NCBI GenBank assembly: GCA_015065615.1
Contig: SVPY01000014.1
Location: 1 to 57,852 of the forward strand
DNA from: Oscillospiraceae bacterium
Lineage (GTDB): Bacteria > Bacillota > Clostridia > Oscillospirales > Acutalibacteraceae
DNA length: 57,852 nt
Direction of reading: 5' to 3'
The position numbers and the translations under genes were made by a program. This document shows positions 44,949 to 54,076 of the stretch, piece after piece; the first letter of the stretch is position 1, and the number at the start of each line of letters is the position of its first letter. The notes below the pieces were generated by a model, which saw only the letters and a list, made by a program, of their open reading frames with translations, was not told the origin of the DNA and made no database searches.

Positions 44949-45665
44949 ATGCCAAACGTATTTAATATTCAGAACTTTTCTACAGGCGACGGCAGGGGAA
45001 TAAGAACCACCGTTTTTATGGGTGGTTGTAACCTTCACTGCCCATGGTGCCATAATCCCGAATGCTTTAATAATAAAGAGCAGGTAAGCCTTGAAGATAT
45101 AATGAAAAAAGTGCTTCACGATAAGGATTTTTACGAGGCTTCGGGAGGCGGCGTTACCATTTCCGGGGGCGAGCCCTTACTTCGCTTTAAAGAATTTATA
45201 GAAATAGCCGAAAAAGTAAAAGAGAAGGGCATAAATTTAACTGTAGATACGGCTCTTACGGTAAAAATTCCCGATTTTGATAAGCTCACTTCCTTGGTGG
45301 ATACCTTCCTTGTGGATTTAAAAACCGCCGACAGCGAGAAGCTGAAATACGTTATCGGCGGAAATTTTGAGACCTACATAGCTAACGTAAAGGAGCTTAA
45401 AAAGCGAAACGCCGAGGTTATTTTCCGAATTCCGCTTATTCCCGATTTCAATACGGATGAAAAGGATATAAGGGAGATAGCAAAAATAATAAACGAATTC
45501 GGTTTTCCCGCTTCTTTCCACCCCTTCCACAGAATGGGCTCCTCCAAATATACTAAGCTTGGCTTGAATTATTTGTATAAAGACGTCCCGCTTTTGAAAA
45601 ACGGGGAAGTAAAAGCCATTAAGGAACTGTATTTCTCTCTTGGTGTAAAAGAAGCTGAGGTTTAA
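44949..45665 (+). CDS. Glycyl radical enzyme activase (radical SAM)
   Basis: A 238-residue radical SAM protein with the 4Fe-4S motif Cys27-x3-Cys31-x2-Cys34 (CNLHCPWC) and GGGVTISGGEPLL. It resembles the pyruvate formate-lyase activating enzyme in length. The extra ferredoxin-like insert with two further clusters, usual in activases of non-PFL glycyl radical enzymes, is missing. It generates the Gly681 radical on the enzyme encoded just upstream. A terminator follows. Confidence 0.9.
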   Translation: MPNVFNIQNFSTGDGRGIRTTVFMGGCNLHCPWCHNPECFNNKEQVSLEDIMKKVLHDKDFYEASGGGVTISGGEPLLRFKEFIEIAEKVKEKGINLTVDTALTVKIPDFDKLTSLVDTFLVDLKTADSEKLKYVIGGNFETYIANVKELKKRNAEVIFRIPLIPDFNTDEKDIREIAKIINEFGFPASFHPFHRMGSSKYTKLGLNYLYKDVPLLKNGEVKAIKELYFSLGVKEAEV

Positions 45666-45701
45666 TTTGCAGATTTATGCAAACACATTGAAAATATAGA
45701 C

Positions 45702-45736
45702 AAAAGTCCTTATCTTAATTGACAAGGACTTTTTTA
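45702..45736 (+). terminator. Terminator of the glycyl radical operon
   Basis: AAAAGTCCTT (45702-45711) pairs with AAGGACTTTT (45724-45733), followed by T residues. Confidence 0.85.
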
Positions 45737-45803
45737 TTGTCTATAATAAAAATACAGAATACAGATTTTAATTTACTTTTTTATAACAAGAAGGAGAAAT
45801 AAT

Positions 45804-46619
45804 ATGAGAATCGGCTGCTGTTTACCCGGCGAAAAGGTAATGCCCAAAGATAAAGAGTATACCTGGGCAGAAGTAATGCTCTATGGCGATAAGCTTATTA
45901 TGGATGCAGGCTTCGATTATACTGAGTCCAACGTAGGAGCTTGTATGAGATTAACTGAGGAGGAAGTAAACTTCCTTAACGAAAAGAAAAAGCAAGGCTT
46001 ATTCCATCTTGAAAGCTGCAACGGCTTTTTACCGGGCTCCTTAAAAATCTGCGAGGGCGGCAACAGAGAAGAGATTAGAGAATATTTCGATAAAACTTTA
46101 AAAAGACTCAGCGATTTAGGCGTTAAGGTACAGGTTTTCGGCAGCGGCGGCGCAAGAGCTATCCCCGAAAATATGGACAGAACCGAAGCTATTAAAGAAA
46201 TTGAAAAATTCCTTATTCTCTGCAACGAATACGCCCAAAAGTACGGCGTTCTGGTAGTTATCGAGCCCCTTAACAGCAAGGAGTCAAACGTATTTACTTC
46301 TGTTAAAGAAAGCGGCATTATGGCTTCTAAGCTTAATTTGCCTATGATAAAGCTTCTTGCCGACTCATACCATATGTTTATGGAAAACGAGAGTATGGAT
46401 GCAATTTACGAATATAAGGATATTTTAAAGCACACCCATATTGCGGACGTACCGGGCAGACTTTACCCCGGCGCTATTGAAGCAGAGCAGGTAAAAGAAT
46501 TTGCCAAAGCATTAAAAGATATTGGCTATACTGAGCGTGTAACAGCTGAGGCAGGTTTCCCTGATTTTACAGAAAACATTAAAGTAGCAGGCAAATTTAT
46601 GAGAGAAACATTTTGCTGA
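45804..46619 (+). CDS. Sugar phosphate isomerase/epimerase-like TIM barrel
   Basis: A 271-residue member of the xylose isomerase-like TIM barrel superfamily. Strand ends carry FDYTESNVGA, FHLESCNGFLPG, VLVVIEPLNSKESNVFTS, KLLADSYHM, LKHTHIADVPGR and VTAEAGF. The Glu, Asp, His and Glu needed for a divalent metal are all there. Relatives isomerise or epimerise free sugars, ketoses or inositol derivatives. It is separated from the activase by a terminator, so it has its own promoter, but its position suggests work on the same compound. AAGGAG sets the start. Confidence 0.85.
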   Translation: MRIGCCLPGEKVMPKDKEYTWAEVMLYGDKLIMDAGFDYTESNVGACMRLTEEEVNFLNEKKKQGLFHLESCNGFLPGSLKICEGGNREEIREYFDKTLKRLSDLGVKVQVFGSGGARAIPENMDRTEAIKEIEKFLILCNEYAQKYGVLVVIEPLNSKESNVFTSVKESGIMASKLNLPMIKLLADSYHMFMENESMDAIYEYKDILKHTHIADVPGRLYPGAIEAEQVKEFAKALKDIGYTERVTAEAGFPDFTENIKVAGKFMRETFC

Positions 46620-46626
46620 TTAAATA

Positions 46627-46664
46627 AAGGGGAAGTTTTGCTTTTTTCAAAACTTCTCTTTTTT
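46627..46664 (+). terminator. Terminator after the isomerase gene
   Basis: GAAGTTTTG (46632-46640) pairs with CAAAACTTC (46648-46656), with extension and a T run. Confidence 0.8.
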
Positions 46665-46726
46665 ATAATTTTTATGTAATGTTTTTTGAATAATTGCGTC
46701 TATATAGGTGAAAGGGGATGAAAACT

Positions 46727-47251
46727 ATGACTAAAAACAAAATAAGAAAACTTTTGCCGCTTCTTTTATCGTTGTTACTGATTTTAAGCTTTGTTTCCTG
46801 CGGGAATAATACTGCCGAAATAACCCACGAGGCTCCTGTTGATGCTTCGGGAGAAGTAAGTGAAGAATATATAAACAGAGGGATAGAAAGGGCGAATTCA
46901 TTAGTAAGGAACATAATGCCCGGTAGCGAAGAATACGAAGGCGAGCTTGTATCGTATGAGATTCTTTATAGCGTTAAAGAGGAAGAGCCTTGCGCACTGC
47001 TATTGCTTTATGACCACGAAACTCAGGGCGAAGCTTATTATATTCTCCATTTTGATACCGATTTCGGCTCAGGTGAAGGCGGTATGGGTCAATCACCGTA
47101 TAAGTACGTTCCCGAGGGAAAAACTCTATATTACGAAGCGATAATGGGTTATTACTATAAAAACGAGAAAACAGGTGTATATCATCACACCATTGCATCG
47201 TCACAAGATATAATCCCCGGGGAATATAAAGACCCAACCTTATCATCATAA
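46727..47251 (+). CDS. Small lipoprotein of unknown function
   Basis: A 174-residue predicted lipoprotein: basic start, long Leu-rich helix, lipobox FVSC (Cys near residue 24), then a short linker and a compact domain with EEPCALLLLYDHETQGEAYY and SPYKYVPEGKTLYYEAIMGY. The domain is not recognised. ATG 46727 is preferred because the AAAGGGG site abuts the earlier ATG at 46718. It ends at a bidirectional terminator (47259-47287). Confidence 0.7.
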   Translation: MTKNKIRKLLPLLLSLLLILSFVSCGNNTAEITHEAPVDASGEVSEEYINRGIERANSLVRNIMPGSEEYEGELVSYEILYSVKEEEPCALLLLYDHETQGEAYYILHFDTDFGSGEGGMGQSPYKYVPEGKTLYYEAIMGYYYKNEKTGVYHHTIASSQDIIPGEYKDPTLSS

Positions 47252-47256
47252 AATAA

Positions 47257-47290
47257 AAAGGAAGAGGAGTAAAAACTTCTCTTCCTTATA
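47257..47290. terminator. Bidirectional terminator
   Basis: AAGGAAGAG (47259-47267) pairs with CTCTTCCTT (47279-47287) between convergent genes. Confidence 0.8.
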
Positions 47291-47293
47291 TTT

Positions 47294-48859
47294 TTATAGA
47301 GTTATTTCAATATAGTGGATTGCTGCATTGTTGCCGCCGAAAGAAATATCCTGTGAACCTGAATCCTTATTTAAGCTGACCTTACGTTTGTAGAAATTAA
47401 TTTTGCTGCCGTCAGTTAAAGTGTAGTTTTCGTCAAGTTTAAGTCTGACAAGATTGCCTGTTCCGCCGTTTTCATAGGTTAAGCTGATTTCAATGGGTGC
47501 GAAATCAGTAAGAATAGCTCCGTTTACTTTAATTTCAACGTCGGAAGGTGTGCCTTCGGTAAAGCCTAAAATAAGGTAAGCTTCTTTATTATCGGGGATA
47601 AAGCCCGTATGCACCGTAACGGTTTCAGCAGCGGTATTACCTTCAAGCTTTATGGGTAAAGGCTTGTAAGGTTTAAAGCCTTCGGGATAAATTTCCTGAT
47701 ACATAATTATATGCCTTCGGGGGCTGTTGAGGATTTTTTCCTTTTCTCCGCAAGTTGTAAGCACCTTGCTCGTTATATCCGTCAGGAGCGTGTGGCGAAG
47801 AGGGTTCAAAAAGAAATTATATAAATAAAGTCCATCGGCGCCCTGACTGAAGTAGTTTGCGGCAAGGCCGTTTACAATATCGGGGTCCATTGTGGCAATG
47901 TAAGAATTATCGGAACTGTCTTTCACACTCATATCCGCAAAGCGCAAAAGAATTTCCGTTCCTGCGGCAATTTCAACGCTGGGGAATTTTTCCTTCCATT
48001 CTTTTATTGGCATAGCGTCGTCACTTGACGACCATCTGGGGGTTACCGTAATGTGGTCAACAAGTTTTTCTTTTGCCCACGTTTCAACGTCAAAACCGAA
48101 TACTTTGTTTTCGGCTATATCACGGTGTAAGCGGGCGGATATTTTAATTTTATGTCCCCGTTTTTCGGCGGATTTATTTACAATTTCTTTTACGTTTCTC
48201 ATAAATCCGTTCATTATCTTATAGCAATCGGGGTTTTCAAGATATTTAAAGCAGTATATCTCACGCATAAAATCAAGCTCAACGGCATCCACGTCAAATA
48301 TATCAAGCTGTTCCTTAATATAATCAAGAAAATGATCCCTTACTTCTTTTTCGGCATAATCAAGGCATTTCCAATAGTAGCCGTATTTATCGCCTATGGC
48401 ATAGCCGTTCCATTTGGCGCGGAAAGCAAATTCATCCTTAAGGCTTTCTTCGTAGTCGGTATCGTGTGCATCGTTCATACGTATGGAAAGCCATGGCTCA
48501 ACGCCTCTTTCACGGCAGCGTTTAACCCACACTCCCCAAGGCTCTATACCGAACTCTTTGTTAATGCGGTGGAAGATTTCATACCATTTGTCTTTTACGT
48601 TATCGCCTGCAGCAGCTTTCTTTTCAGTATATGTGAATATATCCGTCATAACCTGACTTTTGGTGCTTGAAAACTGGCAGAAGGTATTTAAAGCAATGGC
48701 ACCAAGGCGTGTTTTTTCTGTGCCGTAGGCGTCAATATATTGGTCAATGAAGGGGTAAAGGTCTTTTTCACTTACCGTGCCCTTTTCCATTATTCCTTTA
48801 AGAAAGGGACAGGTTAAGGTATTTATATCGATATTAAGAATAATCGGTTTTTCGATCAT
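47294..48859 (-). CDS. Putative glycosidase-like TIM-barrel protein
   Basis: A 521-residue protein without a signal peptide. Barrel-like motifs are visible: VEPWLSIRMNDAHDTDYEES, DIFDVDAVELDFMREIYCF with acidic residues at a strand end, KIKISARLHRD and QGADGLYLYNFFLNPLRHTL. The C-terminal 120 residues form a beta-sandwich. This resembles uncharacterised GHL-type glycosidases. No family is claimed. AAGGAG precedes the start. Confidence 0.55.
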   Translation of the reverse strand: MIEKPIILNIDINTLTCPFLKGIMEKGTVSEKDLYPFIDQYIDAYGTEKTRLGAIALNTFCQFSSTKSQVMTDIFTYTEKKAAAGDNVKDKWYEIFHRINKEFGIEPWGVWVKRCRERGVEPWLSIRMNDAHDTDYEESLKDEFAFRAKWNGYAIGDKYGYYWKCLDYAEKEVRDHFLDYIKEQLDIFDVDAVELDFMREIYCFKYLENPDCYKIMNGFMRNVKEIVNKSAEKRGHKIKISARLHRDIAENKVFGFDVETWAKEKLVDHITVTPRWSSSDDAMPIKEWKEKFPSVEIAAGTEILLRFADMSVKDSSDNSYIATMDPDIVNGLAANYFSQGADGLYLYNFFLNPLRHTLLTDITSKVLTTCGEKEKILNSPRRHIIMYQEIYPEGFKPYKPLPIKLEGNTAAETVTVHTGFIPDNKEAYLILGFTEGTPSDVEIKVNGAILTDFAPIEISLTYENGGTGNLVRLKLDENYTLTDGSKINFYKRKVSLNKDSGSQDISFGGNNAAIHYIEITL

Positions 48860-48926
48860 ATAAATAACTCCTTATTAAAAGTTGTCTTTTAAAACATTAA
48901 AGCATAATTGTGAAAATAAGTCAATA

Positions 48927-48964
48927 AAAAAGGAAGAAAAGCAAAAACTTCTCTTCCTTAATTT
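48927..48964 (-). terminator. Terminator of the 2-hydroxyacid dehydrogenase gene
   Basis: AAGGAAGA (48930-48937) pairs with TCTTCCTT (48952-48959), with a T run on the minus strand. Very similar to the hairpin at 47257. Confidence 0.75.
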
Positions 48965-48971
48965 TTTGTGA

Positions 48972-49916
48972 TTATAAAATTACGTTCTTTCTTTCGCCTT
49001 TTAAGTAAGCGTCAAGCACGTCGAAAACAATTTCGGCACGAAGGAGCATTGATTCCTTGGTGGCAAAAGCAATATGAGGTGTTACTAAAGTGTTCTTAGC
49101 ATTTAAGAGGGGATGTGCAGTATCAAGGGGCGGCTCAGTTTCGAAAACATCAATACCTGCGCCCTGAATATCGCCATTATTAAGAGCATCAGCTAAAGCT
49201 GCACTATCCACAACGGCGCCTCTTACAGTATTAATTAAAATTGCACTCTTTTTCATCTTTGCAATTTCTTCTTTACCAATAAGACCCTTGGTAGAAGCGT
49301 TAAGAGGGCAGTGAAGGGAAATGATATCGCTCTCTTCTAAAAGTTCATCTAAACTAACTAATTTTACAAATTCAGGAACTTCTTTTTCTCTGTGGTTATA
49401 AGCTATGATTTTACATCCGAAGGCATTTAAAAGCTCAGCTGTGCGAAGTCCTATTTTACCGATACCAACTATACCTACAGTCTTGCCCATAAGCTCAAAG
49501 CCAACTAAACCATCCTTGGTTTTACCTTGGCGGCATCTTTCGTCCACTTTAGCAACGTTTCTTAAAAGTGATATCATCATGCAAAGTGCAAGCTCAGCTA
49601 CTGATTCTGTGGAGTAGCCTGAAGCGTTGCTTACTTCTATACCCATTTCCTTGCAGGCTTCTAAATCTACGTGGTCAACGCCTGTGAAAGCGATATTGAT
49701 GTATTTTAATTTCTTGCAGGCTCTTATAACTTCGCCTTTTAAAGGCATATTGGCAATCATTAAAATATCTGCATCTTTGCTTCTTTCAATTAAAACTTCG
49801 GTATCAAGATTTCTTTCATAGGAAAGAAACTCATGACCCATGTTTTCAAGCTTAGTTTTGTAATTTTCCAATACTTCATTACTTATTGCAAGGGATTCAA
49901 GTAATACGATTTTCAT
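48972..49916 (-). CDS. D-isomer-specific 2-hydroxyacid dehydrogenase
   Basis: A 314-residue NAD-dependent enzyme that interconverts 2-keto and D-2-hydroxy acids. The Rossmann motif GKTVGIVGIGKIGLRTAEL is in the middle. The catalytic Arg lies in INTVRGAVVDSAALADAL, Glu in IDVFETEPPLD and His in LVTPHIAFATKESM. Length and order match the family. It sits 20 bases downstream of the FAD oxidoreductase gene, in the same direction, so they likely form an operon. Confidence 0.9.
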   Translation of the reverse strand: MKIVLLESLAISNEVLENYKTKLENMGHEFLSYERNLDTEVLIERSKDADILMIANMPLKGEVIRACKKLKYINIAFTGVDHVDLEACKEMGIEVSNASGYSTESVAELALCMMISLLRNVAKVDERCRQGKTKDGLVGFELMGKTVGIVGIGKIGLRTAELLNAFGCKIIAYNHREKEVPEFVKLVSLDELLEESDIISLHCPLNASTKGLIGKEEIAKMKKSAILINTVRGAVVDSAALADALNNGDIQGAGIDVFETEPPLDTAHPLLNAKNTLVTPHIAFATKESMLLRAEIVFDVLDAYLKGERKNVIL

Positions 49917-49936
49917 ATTTTTAATACCTTCCTTTA

Positions 49937-51220
49937 TTAATATTCTCTTATAACTTTCGGGGGAGTGGTTCTGCCCTGACCGATTTCAGCGCCGTTTTCA
50001 ATAAGTGTATTTCTTAAAAGCTTAATATCAAGGTCTCTTGGTTCCACGTTTTTTAAAGCGCTTAAAGCTGCTGCAGTACCTGCTGCTTCACCGATATTTA
50101 AAATATGTGCCATGGCTCGCCAGGATTCGTATGCAATCTGGTCACTACTCATACATCTGCCTGCTACCAAAATTCCGTAAGTATCTTTTGGAATAAGGCA
50201 GCGGTAAGGTATCTCGTAGCCTTCGTGGGTTAAAAACCTTCTGTAGCCGTAATATCTTATAACAGGGTTAGCGCCCATAGCAATACTATCGGGGAAGGAT
50301 GCACCTTCCAATACGTCTTCACCCGTTATTTTGTAAATACCCTCAATAAAACGAGTTTGCCTGATGCCTAAAAGTACGCTTGTATCAATAATATTAGCAT
50401 CCTTAAGGTCAGGATTCTTCTCTTTAACACCTGCAAAATGCTCGTGGACTTTAAGCCTTGCTTCAATTTCCATATCGGTTAAAGTTTTAGCATCGGCGCC
50501 GTTGTGGTGACCTGTGGAAGGTCCCCAAAGAACACTTGAGGATTTAAAGAGGGAACCGGGCACCTTGCTGCCTTCGGGGAAGCCCGCTATTTTATACATA
50601 AGGCAGTCGTCAAGGCGGTGGGCTTCATCTTCTTTAATTTGCCAGAATGCAGCACCTGCTCTGAATGCTACGTCACCGTCGCCGCTTGAATCTACAATTA
50701 CTTTGGAAAATACAGCCTGCCTGCCGGATTTGTTTTCAATAATTATACCCTTTATTTTATTTCCTTCCATAATTACGTCGGAAAAATAGGTGTGGAATAA
50801 AATATCGCATCCGCTTTCCACTACCATTTTAAGGGCAGTATACTTAAAGGTTTCTGTATCGAAAGCGTAGTTATAGGATAAATCACCCTTTTTATCGCTT
50901 CTTTTAGTGGAATCGTAAGCGTTGCTTGAGTGTTTGGCGCCGCCTGTTTCCACCATATTCAGTATAAATTCCTCGCCAATGCCTTTGCATACCTGCAAAT
51001 CATCTGGTTTTACCTGATTTCTTATACCAACTATGGTAGCCATAAGAGAAGCTGTGGCAGTACCGCCAAAGAAAGGGAACTGCTCAATAATAAGGGTTTT
51101 GGCGCCGCTTCGTGCACTTGCAATAGCTGCAGTAAAGCCTGCGCAGCCTCCGCCAACCACTACTACGTCATACTCGCCGTAAATTGGGATTTCTTTTTGG
51201 GGTTCAGTGTAAAATTTCAT
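49937..51220 (-). CDS. FAD-dependent oxidoreductase
   Basis: A 427-residue flavoprotein. The dinucleotide motif VVVVGGGCAGFTAAIASARSG is near residue 25, then KVIVDSSGDGDVAFRAG, GIRQTRFIEGIYKITGEDVL and a C-terminal GILVAGRCMSSDQIAYESWR for FAD. This is the FAD-dependent oxidoreductase family (PF12831-type) of unknown substrate. ATG 51220 is preferred because AGGGAG lies about 9 bases before it and the upstream extension would start within the promoter. TTGACA-N17-TAACCT precedes it, with ATGGTTGCATAA next to the -35. Confidence 0.85.
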   Translation of the reverse strand: MKFYTEPQKEIPIYGEYDVVVVGGGCAGFTAAIASARSGAKTLIIEQFPFFGGTATASLMATIVGIRNQVKPDDLQVCKGIGEEFILNMVETGGAKHSSNAYDSTKRSDKKGDLSYNYAFDTETFKYTALKMVVESGCDILFHTYFSDVIMEGNKIKGIIIENKSGRQAVFSKVIVDSSGDGDVAFRAGAAFWQIKEDEAHRLDDCLMYKIAGFPEGSKVPGSLFKSSSVLWGPSTGHHNGADAKTLTDMEIEARLKVHEHFAGVKEKNPDLKDANIIDTSVLLGIRQTRFIEGIYKITGEDVLEGASFPDSIAMGANPVIRYYGYRRFLTHEGYEIPYRCLIPKDTYGILVAGRCMSSDQIAYESWRAMAHILNIGEAAGTAAALSALKNVEPRDLDIKLLRNTLIENGAEIGQGRTTPPKVIREY

Positions 51221-51339
51221 AATATCTGCTCCCTTTAAATTTGATACTTTTAGGTTATCACAAGGGTATATATTTGTCAATATGGTTGCATAAATAACTA
51301 AAATGGTAAATAAAAAGCACCCATAAAAGGCGCTTTAAT

Positions 51340-51663
51340 TTATTTAATTAAGTATTTTAAAATTAAATCGGTAATAAATACCACAAGGCTGGAAGCAAGG
51401 GCAGCTACAGTTAAGCTGTAATTTTTAAAAGCCAGAATAATTGCGGTAACTATACCCAAAGCCGCGCCCAAGGTGCTGTAGTCCCCGTAAAATGCGGCAG
51501 GGATGGTCATAACGGTTAAAACGGTGAAGGGGATATAGTAGAGGAAGGAATTAATAAAGGGGTTTTTGATTTTTCTCTTGATTAAAGCAAAGGGAACAGC
51601 CCTTATTAAATAGGTGGAGCCTGCCATTAAAAGGAGATATATGAAAAATTCTTTGTTATCCAT
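51340..51663 (-). CDS. AzlD branched-chain amino acid transport subunit
   Basis: A 107-residue membrane protein with three or four helices: IYLLLMAGSTYLIRAVPFAL, PFINSFLYYIPFTVLTVMTI and later segments. It matches AzlD, the small partner of AzlC in branched-chain amino acid export. It overlaps azlC by 8 bases. Confidence 0.85.
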   Translation of the reverse strand: MDNKEFFIYLLLMAGSTYLIRAVPFALIKRKIKNPFINSFLYYIPFTVLTVMTIPAAFYGDYSTLGAALGIVTAIILAFKNYSLTVAALASSLVVFITDLILKYLIK

Positions 51664-52363
51664 TTTCGTTTTCTCCTTCCGTTTTAATGGGGAAGAACAC
51701 AGCCGCCAAAACAGCCGCCAATATAGCGCAAATACTTACCGCAAGACCCGATGAAACTTCATTTAAAACGGGCAGGTAGTAGAAGGCACAGCTTAAAGCT
51801 ACCGAGATGATTACTGCAAAAAGCACGTTTTTCTCGCTCTTTGCTTTAGGCGTTACGATTGCTATAAACATGGCGTAAATTGCTATGGTTAAAGCGTTCA
51901 TAAGCACTTCAGGCAGAAAGCCGCCGATTAAAGCGCCCAGCAGAGTACCCGTTGCCCAGCCTACGTAGGGGATAACGGAAAGCCCCGAAAAGAAGCTTAC
52001 GCTTACTTCCTTTTCGTTTGAAGCTACTGCGAAAATTTCATCCGTCATAAAAAATCCCAATATCCAGCGGTATATTCCCCTGAATCTGCCGTTTGTTTTC
52101 TGTGAAAGTGATACGGACATAAAGCTGTAGCGGATATTTATGGTAAACTGGGAAATAAGCATCTCGATATACTGCCCGGGAATTACCATGGTATTGATAC
52201 CCGAAAACTGCCCCGCGCTTGTAACGGTGGTCATTGATATTATAAGCGCCTGCCACCAGCTGAAGCCCGCCGATATAGCCATAATACCGAAAGTGAAAGA
52301 AACCGAGAGATAACCAAGACCAATGGGAATTCCCGATTTTAAACCTCTTAAGAATGAATTCAA
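51656..52363 (-). CDS. AzlC family branched-chain amino acid permease
   Basis: A multi-pass membrane protein. The family start FLRGLKSGIPIGLGYLSVSF is close to the N-terminus. It has about six or more helices, including MTTVTSAGQFSGIN. I place the start at TTG 52363, seven bases after GGAAAGG, giving the usual AzlC N-terminus. An in-frame ATG at 52411 would add 16 residues and lacks a site. It works with AzlD to export branched-chain amino acids. Confidence 0.85.
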   Translation of the reverse strand: MNSFLRGLKSGIPIGLGYLSVSFTFGIMAISAGFSWWQALIISMTTVTSAGQFSGINTMVIPGQYIEMLISQFTINIRYSFMSVSLSQKTNGRFRGIYRWILGFFMTDEIFAVASNEKEVSVSFFSGLSVIPYVGWATGTLLGALIGGFLPEVLMNALTIAIYAMFIAIVTPKAKSEKNVLFAVIISVALSCAFYYLPVLNEVSSGLAVSICAILAAVLAAVFFPIKTEGENENG

Positions 52364-52405
52364 AATATTGCCTTTCCGAAAAATGAAATATAGAAAATAT
52401 ATAAG

Positions 52406-52428
52406 GGGCAAATTAATGCCCCTTTAAG
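52406..52428 (-). terminator. Hairpin at the end of the DUF4091 gene
   Basis: AAGGGGCA pairs with TGCCCCTT around a 6-base loop just downstream of the stop codon at 52430 on the minus strand. The following T tract is moderate. Confidence 0.55.
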
Positions 52429-52429
52429 T

Positions 52430-54076
52430 TTATTTTGCAGCGTATTCCCTGATTTTTTTGTTTATTTCCTCACGTATGTAAAGAAGGTACTTTCTGCCCT
52501 TGGGGTAATTAGAGAAGGTAATTTCCTGGCCGGATAATTTTTCAAGCCACTTTGTTGTTTCTTCATGACCCATATAAGAAGCTAAAAGCTTTAAAGCTCT
52601 TAAATCCTGAATTGCTTCGTTAAATACCAGGAGTCTTAAAGAAAGTACGGGATTCTTATCAAAGCCGGGGTATACAAGGAAGGGGTCACCTGCAGGCCAG
52701 GTCTCGTCGCCGTCTGCTGTGAAGTAGGGGTCAATTTCGTATCTTGAATGTTCGCTGTACCAATAGTTATAGCCCCACTGTAAAAAGCCCTTGATATCGT
52801 ATTTAAAAAGCTGTAAGCCTAAAATTCTGGTTCTTGCTGAGGGCATTGCGATAAAGCCGTTACTTACGTTCTTGTTACCCTGACCGCAGCAGTAGTAAGC
52901 CCATAAATCTTCTACTTTGTTTTCAATGAAAGGCTCAATTGCGTTTGTAGCGCATACGGGTGTTTTAACAAGACCCATATCGTAGAATTCATAGTGGGAG
53001 AGAGCATCCATCATGTGGCAATCGCCTATGATATCAATTACGCTATCCTTGGCGGATTTGTAATTTTCAAGATGACTGTCGTTAGGTTCATCGGAAATAT
53101 GGAAATAGCACTTATCAAGCACGCCCTTATCCTTTAAGTAAGCTTTTAAAGCGGTAAGGAAGCACTTTAAGAAATACTTATATTCTTCGCTGTTTGCTTT
53201 GGTTTCCCAGCCAAAAAGCTTATTGCCCTTTGTATTCACTACCTTGGGAGCAAACGCGGCGCCCCACTGAGTGAAAAGATGTGCAATTTCAAAATATTCA
53301 ATTCCGTACTTGTGGGCAAGGTCAATAAAGCGTGTAAGCTTATCGAAGCCGAAAGAGTATTCGCCGTTTTCGAAAGTAATATCTACAAGCTGAGCTGTAG
53401 GTCTTTCGGAGCCAACGTCGGTATCAAGAGCGGGAGTAATAACGGGAGTTAAAATCATATTACTGCCGTATTTGCGGTAAGCTTTTATATAATTTTCTAC
53501 AATTTCCCAATGCTCTTCGCTGAAAACCGGGGTCTTATACCATGTAGCAAGGCAATCGTAGTGGAACCAATGAGTACATATAAGATCCTGCTTTGGTATA
53601 ACTGCATCGATAACTTCCAAGGTGAAGGTTTCGCTTTTTTCAAAATCACCTTTTTTAAGAGTTACAGTTATTGGGTATATACCCGCTTTAATGTTTTCGG
53701 GAACATTAACTTCAAACCAGAAGCTCTTCCAGTTATTTACTGTAAGGGTTACTTCCTTCCAAGGTGCCTTTTCAAGCACGTCGGGGTAAAGTCCTGCTTC
53801 TTTGCTTATGTAGTAATCGTCACTTACCTGAAAAGCAGGAAGTCTTACGGGAATTTCTTTAACAATATAGTAATTGATGTAATCTTTAAGTTCGCTTTCA
53901 ATTTCTATAGTAAAGTGACTTCTTCTTTCAGCGCTATTATCTTCTAAAAAGCAAGCAAGCTGAAAACTGTAGATTTCACCTTTTAAAGCAGAGGCTTTAT
54001 TGGTGCCTTCCTCTTTAACACCTGCTACTGTAAAGGTTTTTTCAAGTGAACTGACAAGTTTAGTTTTTAAAACCAT
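52430..54076 (-). CDS. DUF4091/GH123-like protein
   Basis: A 548-residue protein. The N-terminal half holds a beta-sandwich (ALKGEIYSFQLACFLEDN); the C-terminal half is a barrel with KYGIEYFEIAHLFTQWGA and CYFHISDEPNDSHLENYKSA, where the acidic pair is typical of the DUF4091 region linked to GH123. LQWGYNYWYSEHSRYEIDPY follows. Relatives are suspected N-acetylhexosaminidases. It is cytoplasmic (no signal). ATG 54076 follows AAGGAG by 8 bases; the TTG at 54082 is an extension. Confidence 0.8.
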   Translation of the reverse strand: MVLKTKLVSSLEKTFTVAGVKEEGTNKASALKGEIYSFQLACFLEDNSAERRSHFTIEIESELKDYINYYIVKEIPVRLPAFQVSDDYYISKEAGLYPDVLEKAPWKEVTLTVNNWKSFWFEVNVPENIKAGIYPITVTLKKGDFEKSETFTLEVIDAVIPKQDLICTHWFHYDCLATWYKTPVFSEEHWEIVENYIKAYRKYGSNMILTPVITPALDTDVGSERPTAQLVDITFENGEYSFGFDKLTRFIDLAHKYGIEYFEIAHLFTQWGAAFAPKVVNTKGNKLFGWETKANSEEYKYFLKCFLTALKAYLKDKGVLDKCYFHISDEPNDSHLENYKSAKDSVIDIIGDCHMMDALSHYEFYDMGLVKTPVCATNAIEPFIENKVEDLWAYYCCGQGNKNVSNGFIAMPSARTRILGLQLFKYDIKGFLQWGYNYWYSEHSRYEIDPYFTADGDETWPAGDPFLVYPGFDKNPVLSLRLLVFNEAIQDLRALKLLASYMGHEETTKWLEKLSGQEITFSNYPKGRKYLLYIREEINKKIREYAAK

